From NCBI RefSeq assembly GCF_000177195.2, contig NC_015953.1, positions 6,758,001 through 6,822,000 on the forward strand: a DNA stretch of 64,000 bases, in the 5' to 3' direction. The notes under the pieces were generated by a model. It had not been told where the DNA came from. It worked only from the letters and a program-made list of their open reading frames with translations, and searched no databases. This stretch comes from Streptomyces sp. SirexAA-E. GTDB lineage: Bacteria > Actinomycetota > Actinomycetes > Streptomycetales > Streptomycetaceae. The translations under genes were made by a program, and so were the position numbers. Shown here piece after piece: positions 59,757-64,000 of this stretch. Within the stretch, counting starts at the first letter, position 1, and every line of letters starts with the position of its first letter.

Positions 59757-60290
59757 TCAACGGCCGTCCTCCCGCGGGCCCGGTCGCAGCCGGGGCGCCT
59801 CCGCCGCCGCGTCCACCCCGCCCCCGTCACCGCCGGGACCCGCCGCCTCCCGTCCCGCCGCCTCCACCCGCCCGGCCAGCTCCCGTGCCCAGGCGGCCAG
59901 CGGGCCCACCCCGATCCCGTGCGGATCCCGGCCCCCGAACGCCTCCACAGCCGACGCGCCACGCCGCAACAGACGTGCCCCGCCCGCGCTGTTGCCCCGG
60001 GCGGCATGGGTCAGCCCCACCGCCATCTGCGCGAGACCCCGCCACAACTCCCGCTCCGCGTCCGGACCCGACTTCCAGGCATCCTCGAACACCTCGTGCG
60101 CGTGGAAGGGCATGCCCGCGTCCAGCAGCCGCTGCGCCTCCCGCACCGTCTCCTGAGGGGAGCGCACCACACCCTCCGGCTGCCGCTCCACCCCCGGAGT
60201 CCCGTACGGCAGGGGGCGCCCCAGCCCGTCCCGGGGGCGCGCATTGCGCGCCCGCCCTTCCTCGTCGCGGTCCCTGCGTGCTTCGTCCAC
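59757..60290 (-). CDS. DUF309 protein
   Basis: 177 aa, GTG 60290 (start uncertain). Core motif LLDAGMPFHAHEVFEDAWKS, ERELWRGLAQMAVGLTHAAR, GNSAGGARLLRRGAS, the DUF309 signature with HEVFED-W. Flanking N- and C-terminal parts are low-complexity. DUF309 proteins are small helical proteins of unknown function. Divergent from the ATPase gene at 60398 with a 107-bp gap. Confidence 0.88.
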   Translation of the reverse strand: MDEARRDRDEEGRARNARPRDGLGRPLPYGTPGVERQPEGVVRSPQETVREAQRLLDAGMPFHAHEVFEDAWKSGPDAERELWRGLAQMAVGLTHAARGNSAGGARLLRRGASAVEAFGGRDPHGIGVGPLAAWARELAGRVEAAGREAAGPGGDGGGVDAAAEAPRLRPGPREDGR

Positions 60291-60397
60291 CCCACGATTG
60301 TGCCCCGCACCTGCGGATAACCACGGGAACCCTGTCCGCGGGCACCCGCGCACGACTAGGCTCGGACCTCTCCGCAACCACCTTGGGAAGGGGAGGC

Positions 60398-63055
60398 ATG
60401 AAGCCGTCCCGGCCGTTGTACGAGCGCGAACCGGAACTCGCCGCCGCAGCAGAGGCGGTGGACGCCCTCTGCGGCGGGCAAGCAGCCGGCGGGCTGCTGG
60501 TCTTCACCGGCGAGGCGGGCATCGGCAAGACCGCACTCCTCGACGAGATCCGCACCATGGCCGCCGACCGCTGCACCGTCTGGTCGGCACGCGGCGGGGA
60601 GACCGTGACCTCCGTACCGTTCCACGTCGTACGCCAGCTCCTGCAGCCCGCGCTGAACCAGTTCCCCGCGGACGAGACCCGGGCCCTGTTCGGCGACTGG
60701 TTCGAGATCACCGCGCCCGCCCTGGGCCTCGCCGTGCCCAGCGGACCCCAGCCCGACCCCCAAGGGGTCAGGGACGGCCTGGACTTCCTCGTGTCCCGCC
60801 TCGCCTCCCGTCTCAGCCATCGCCCTTTACTGCTCATAGTGGACGACGCGCACTGGGCGGACGGCGAATCCCTCGCCTGGCTCGCCGGGTTCACCGCCCG
60901 CCTGTCCGAACTGCCGGTCCTCGTCGTCCAGGCCCACCGCCCGCAGGAGCTCGCCGACCGCAACGCCGACTGGGCCCACGCCCGCGACCCGGAGACCGGC
61001 GGCGGCGGCCGGACGGCGCTGACCAGGGTGGCCCTGCGCCCGCTCACCCCGGACGCCACCGCCGAGCTGGTCCGGGCGGCCCTGGGCGAGCACGCCGACG
61101 ACCCGTTCTGCCGCGAGGTGTGGGCCGTCACCGGCGGCAATCCGTACGAGGCGGTCGAGCTCGTCGCCAAGGCGCAGGACCGCGAGCTGGCGCCGGTGGA
61201 GGACTCGGCCGGACTTCTGCGTGAGCTGGGCGCCTCCGCCCGGGGCAGCGGCCTGATAACCCGCCTCGAACGGCTCGGCACCAACGCCAACCGCTTCGCC
61301 TGGGCGGCCGCCGTCCTCGGTACCGAGATCTCCCAGGAACTCGCCGCGAGGCTGGCCGGGATGAGTCCGGCGGAGGCGGCCGACTGCACGGCACGGCTGC
61401 GCGAGGCCCGCATCGTCAGCGGCTTCGACCCGCTGGAGTTCGTCCACCCGCTGATCGCCAGCGCGGTCTACCGCTCCATCCCGCCGGCCACCCGTACCGC
61501 CATGCACGGCCGGGCGGCGTGGGCCATCACCAACGCGGGCATGGGCCCCGCGGCCGCCTCCCGGCACCTCCTCGAAGTCCACCCGGACGACGACCAGGAA
61601 GTGGTCGCGCAGCTGCGTGCGGCGGCGTCGCAGCACCTCGCGGTCGGCGCCCCGGAAGCCGCCCGCCGCTGCCTGGAACGCGCCCTCGCGGAACCGCCCC
61701 GTCCGCACGAACGGGCCGCCCTCCTGTACGAACTCGGCTGCGCCACCCTGCTGAGTTCACCGTCCACCACGGTGCAGCACCTGCGCGCCGCACTCGACAC
61801 ACCCGGCCTGGACGAGCCGCTGCGGATCGACGCCACGTTCCGGCTGGCGGCCGCGCTGTCCCACAACAACCAGCTGAAGGACGCGGCCCTCTCGCTGGCC
61901 GCCGAAGCCGCCCGTACGGCACCCGGCCCCGGCCTGATGCGCCTGCAGGCGGCCCACTTCCTCTGGGAGGGCATGCAGGCCACCGAGGACGACGGACCGG
62001 CGCGCTCGGCCGGGCTCGCCCGCAACGCCGACCACCTCAAGGGCCGCGACAACGCCGAGCGCGCGATGCTCACCCTGCGGGCCTTCGACGCCATGCTCCG
62101 CGGTGAGAACGCCGAACTCGTCGTCGACTTCCTCGACCGCGCCCTGGTGGACGGACGCCCCGCCCGCGGACTCGGCTGGACCGACACCGAGTGGGGCTTC
62201 GAGCTCCCCGCCATGATCGGCATCACCTACGCCTTCACCGACCGTCTGGACCGGGCCGAGGAACTCTTCGGCGAGGCGGTGCGCGCCTTCGAGATCTCCG
62301 GCTGGAGCGGCGCCCACCTGGCGTTCGCCCACACCCTGCTGGGCCTGGTCCACCGACGGCGCGGACGCCTCGCCGAGGCCGAGGGCTTCCTGCGCGAGGG
62401 CCTGCGGCTGGCCGACCGCGCGGGCAGCGGTCTGCCCGTCCACTGGGACGCGACCTGTCTGCTGGTCGACACCCTGCTGGCCCGCGGGCGCACGGCCGAG
62501 GCCAGGCGGATCGCCGACCGGTACGACTTCGGCCCGCCCTACCCGAGCGGTGCCATGGTGCTGCCCGACGCCCCGTGCGTCCACGGGAAGCTGCTGCTGG
62601 CCGAAGGCCGCACCGAGGAGGCCGTCGCCGAGCTGGAGGCGGCGGGCGCGGCGCTGGAACCGCGCGGCAGGTTCAACGGCGTCTGGGCACCCTGGGCCGG
62701 CGACCTCGCCCGCGCCCTGGCCGACACCGATCCGGCCAGGGCCGCCCGCATCGCCGCCTCGGCGCGTGTCCACGCCGAGCGCTTCGGCACGGGCACCGCC
62801 ATCGGCGAAGCCCTGCGCTGCGTCGCCCTGTTCTCACCTCCCGAGGAGGCGGTCCGGCTGCTGGCCGAAGCGGTCCGACACCTGGAGTCCTCGTCCTCCG
62901 CATACGAGCACGCGCTGGCCCGCTTCGAGTACGGCAAGGCGATCCGGTCCACGCAGGAGCTCACCCGCGCCCAGAAACTGGCCACGGCGTGCGGCGCCGA
63001 GATGCTGGCGACCCGCGCCCAACAGGTACGGACGTCGATCCGGTCCTCGGAGTGA
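60398..63055 (+). CDS. LAL-like AAA/STAND ATPase lacking the LuxR HTH
   Basis: 885 aa, GGGAGG before ATG. Walker A GEAGIGKT (38-45), Walker B region LLLIVDDAHWADGESLAWLA (146-165), then WAVTGGNPYEAVELV, and TPR-like helical repeats from ~390 (LLYELGCATLL, AHTLLGLVHRRRGRLAEAEG). LAL regulators end in a LuxR HTH after exactly this kind of LARFEYGKAIR...A..LA.RA segment, but this protein stops there (QVRTSIRSSE). It may act as a signalling ATPase, not a DNA binder. Codon 144 is TTA, so expression may need bldA tRNA. Confidence 0.9.
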   Translation: MKPSRPLYEREPELAAAAEAVDALCGGQAAGGLLVFTGEAGIGKTALLDEIRTMAADRCTVWSARGGETVTSVPFHVVRQLLQPALNQFPADETRALFGDWFEITAPALGLAVPSGPQPDPQGVRDGLDFLVSRLASRLSHRPLLLIVDDAHWADGESLAWLAGFTARLSELPVLVVQAHRPQELADRNADWAHARDPETGGGGRTALTRVALRPLTPDATAELVRAALGEHADDPFCREVWAVTGGNPYEAVELVAKAQDRELAPVEDSAGLLRELGASARGSGLITRLERLGTNANRFAWAAAVLGTEISQELAARLAGMSPAEAADCTARLREARIVSGFDPLEFVHPLIASAVYRSIPPATRTAMHGRAAWAITNAGMGPAAASRHLLEVHPDDDQEVVAQLRAAASQHLAVGAPEAARRCLERALAEPPRPHERAALLYELGCATLLSSPSTTVQHLRAALDTPGLDEPLRIDATFRLAAALSHNNQLKDAALSLAAEAARTAPGPGLMRLQAAHFLWEGMQATEDDGPARSAGLARNADHLKGRDNAERAMLTLRAFDAMLRGENAELVVDFLDRALVDGRPARGLGWTDTEWGFELPAMIGITYAFTDRLDRAEELFGEAVRAFEISGWSGAHLAFAHTLLGLVHRRRGRLAEAEGFLREGLRLADRAGSGLPVHWDATCLLVDTLLARGRTAEARRIADRYDFGPPYPSGAMVLPDAPCVHGKLLLAEGRTEEAVAELEAAGAALEPRGRFNGVWAPWAGDLARALADTDPARAARIAASARVHAERFGTGTAIGEALRCVALFSPPEEAVRLLAEAVRHLESSSSAYEHALARFEYGKAIRSTQELTRAQKLATACGAEMLATRAQQVRTSIRSSE

Positions 63056-63105
63056 GGTAATGTTTGTCCTGCGCGAGCCGCTCGGGAACACCGGGGGGAA
63101 CGCAT

Positions 63106-63179
<74 letters not shown>

Positions 63180-63195
63180 CTGGAGACAGTCGCAG

Positions 63196-63234
63196 ATCAG
63201 GGCCGGTTTCGGAGAAATCCGAGAGCGGCCCTGA
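63196..63234 (+). terminator. Terminator of second tRNA-Pro
   Basis: Stem TCAGGGCCG / CGGCCCTGA with an internal mismatch (GTTT/AGAG) and inner CGGA/TCCG stem, loop GAAA. A diverged version of the perfect hairpin after the first copy. Confidence 0.6.
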
Positions 63235-63239
63235 GTCGT

Positions 63240-63486
63240 TTCCGGGGACCAGCTGGGAACCAGCCTCCTTGACCGGTGTCAGCGGGTCATGACGACCGGG
63301 TCCGGCGGAGAGCGGCGGCCGCCCCCGCGGCGGTGATCCTGTGCACGGACCGGCCGTGCTCCGCACGGCGGCGGGCATCGGGCCCCGGGCGAGCGGCTGC
63401 GAAGGACGGCGCCGACCACCTGCGCCGGGCCTCGCCGGGCTGTCGCGTCGGCACCGCGGGACGCCTGCCCGAAGAATCCGCCTCCC
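63240..63486. other. Region between tRNA terminator and regulator
   Basis: About 250 bp, no gene recognised. Contains a short segment (CCTTGACCGGTGTCAGCGGG) shared with the region after the first tRNA-Pro. Confidence 0.4.
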
Positions 63487-64000
63487 TCACACAGCACCGC
63501 TCTCCACCGGATACGGCACGTAGGTCCGCCGGTCGGGATCGACGGCCAGCCGCCCGCCCGCCGGTGGACGGGTCCGCTGCGCGCAGTCACGGCGCTCACA
63601 GATCCGGCAGCCGAGTCCGATCGGGGTGGCGGCCCGGGGGTCGTCGAGGGCGACGCCTTCGGCGTAGACGAGCCGATGGGCGTGGCGCAGCTCGCAGCCG
63701 AGGGCGACGGCGAACTCGGCACGCGGGGAGTGATGGCCGAAGCCCCCTCGCGTGATGGTGCGCGCGACCCAGAAGTACCGCTTCCCGTCGGGCATCTCGG
63801 CGACCTGGGTCAGGATCCTGCCGGGTGCGGAGAACGCCTCGTACACCGTCCACAGGGGGCAGGTCCCGCCGAGCCGGGAGAAGTGGAAGTCGGTCGCGGA
63901 CTGCCGCTTGGAGATGTTGCCGGCCCGGTCGACCCGTAGGAAGGAGAAGGGTACGCCCCGCCGTCCGGTGCGCTGGAGGGTGCTCAGGCGGTGGCAGACG
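63487..64000 (-). CDS. C-terminal part of a DUF2083/ScfR-type regulator (5' end outside window)
   Basis: 171 codons open to the window edge. Reads CHRLSTLQRTGRRGVPFSFL, RVDRAGNISKRQSATDFHFS, TCPLWTVYEAFSAPGRILTQ, VAEMPDGKRYFWVARTI, CELRHAHRLVYAEG and CRICERRDCAQRTRPPAGG. This is the C-terminal half of RamB/ScfR-type regulators: an XRE HTH and IrrE-like peptidase domain lie before it, outside the window. Conserved Cys/His (CPLW, CRICERRDC) may bind metal. Family members sense acyl-CoA or control acetate/propionate metabolism and development. Confidence 0.85.
   Translation of the reverse strand, partial: VCHRLSTLQRTGRRGVPFSFLRVDRAGNISKRQSATDFHFSRLGGTCPLWTVYEAFSAPGRILTQVAEMPDGKRYFWVARTITRGGFGHHSPRAEFAVALGCELRHAHRLVYAEGVALDDPRAATPIGLGCRICERRDCAQRTRPPAGGRLAVDPDRRTYVPYPVESGAV

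Overview
The window is about 70 % G+C throughout, with strongly G/C-biased third codon positions, short GTG/ATGA-type gene overlaps, a chaplin, a conservon, split transketolase subunits and a rare TTA codon. Together these point to a Streptomyces chromosome, probably an outer arm, where accessory metabolism, transport and regulators dominate. No prophage, transposase, integrase or CRISPR array was seen.

Layout. 1-4.2 kb: the edge of an STM4014/STM4015-type cluster (an ATP-grasp-like protein and two tandem leucine-rich proteins), next to a two-gene module of a small HAH/HEEH protein and a DUF6745 protein. 4.3-6.9 kb: TetR regulator, F420/PPOX-type oxidoreductase and a metallo-beta-lactamase-fold lipase-like enzyme. 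6.9-10.8 kb: a GT28 glycolipid-synthase-like gene divergent from an SDR, DMT transporter and NodB deacetylase operon. 11-15 kb: a five-gene conservon (CvnA-D plus GAF). 15.1-17.2 kb: a gene remnant, split transketolase and tRNA-Pro(GGG). 17.6-18.9 kb: HxlR regulator with a divergent alpha/beta hydrolase. 19.2-25.9 kb: an envelope-sugar locus (epimerase, GT2, DUF2064, methyltransferase, multi-pass membrane protein) converging on a fused heme-membrane/molybdopterin oxidoreductase pair. 26-31.6 kb: chaplin, small secreted protein, K+ channel, two Gfo/Idh dehydrogenases and a YhgE/Pip-like protein. 31.6-34.8 kb: decayed genes and a divergent arsenic locus (ACR3, ArsR, ArsM). 34.8-41.3 kb: pectate lyase, MerR/SulP pair, and a TipA-like regulator with a macrolide-type glycosyltransferase. 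41.6-46.4 kb: a long-form GAPDH, a DUF2510 membrane protein, a NarL-type two-component system and a small membrane protein. 46.5-50.6 kb: GntR regulator and lutABC for lactate oxidation. 50.6-58.2 kb: a sugar ABC importer without ATPase, a hydroxyacid dehydrogenase, a DUF2264 glycosidase-like enzyme and a DeoR/LacI-hybrid regulator. 58.4-64 kb: TSUP transporter, DUF309 protein, an HTH-less LAL-like ATPase, a second identical tRNA-Pro(GGG), and the C-terminal part of a DUF2083-type regulator.

How the parts fit. Several loci look self-contained and locally controlled. The ars locus has an inverted repeat between arsR and arsM. The TipA/glycosyltransferase operon has a 19-bp-spacer MerR promoter. 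GntR and lutABC each carry the same 11-bp palindrome. The DeoR/LacI hybrid and its ABC operon share a 13-bp motif. Together with pectate lyase and the uronate-type ABC locus the window suggests use of plant-polysaccharide sugars and lactate. The least understood systems are the DUF6745 module, the STM4015 cluster, and the epimerase/GT/molybdo-oxidoreductase locus.
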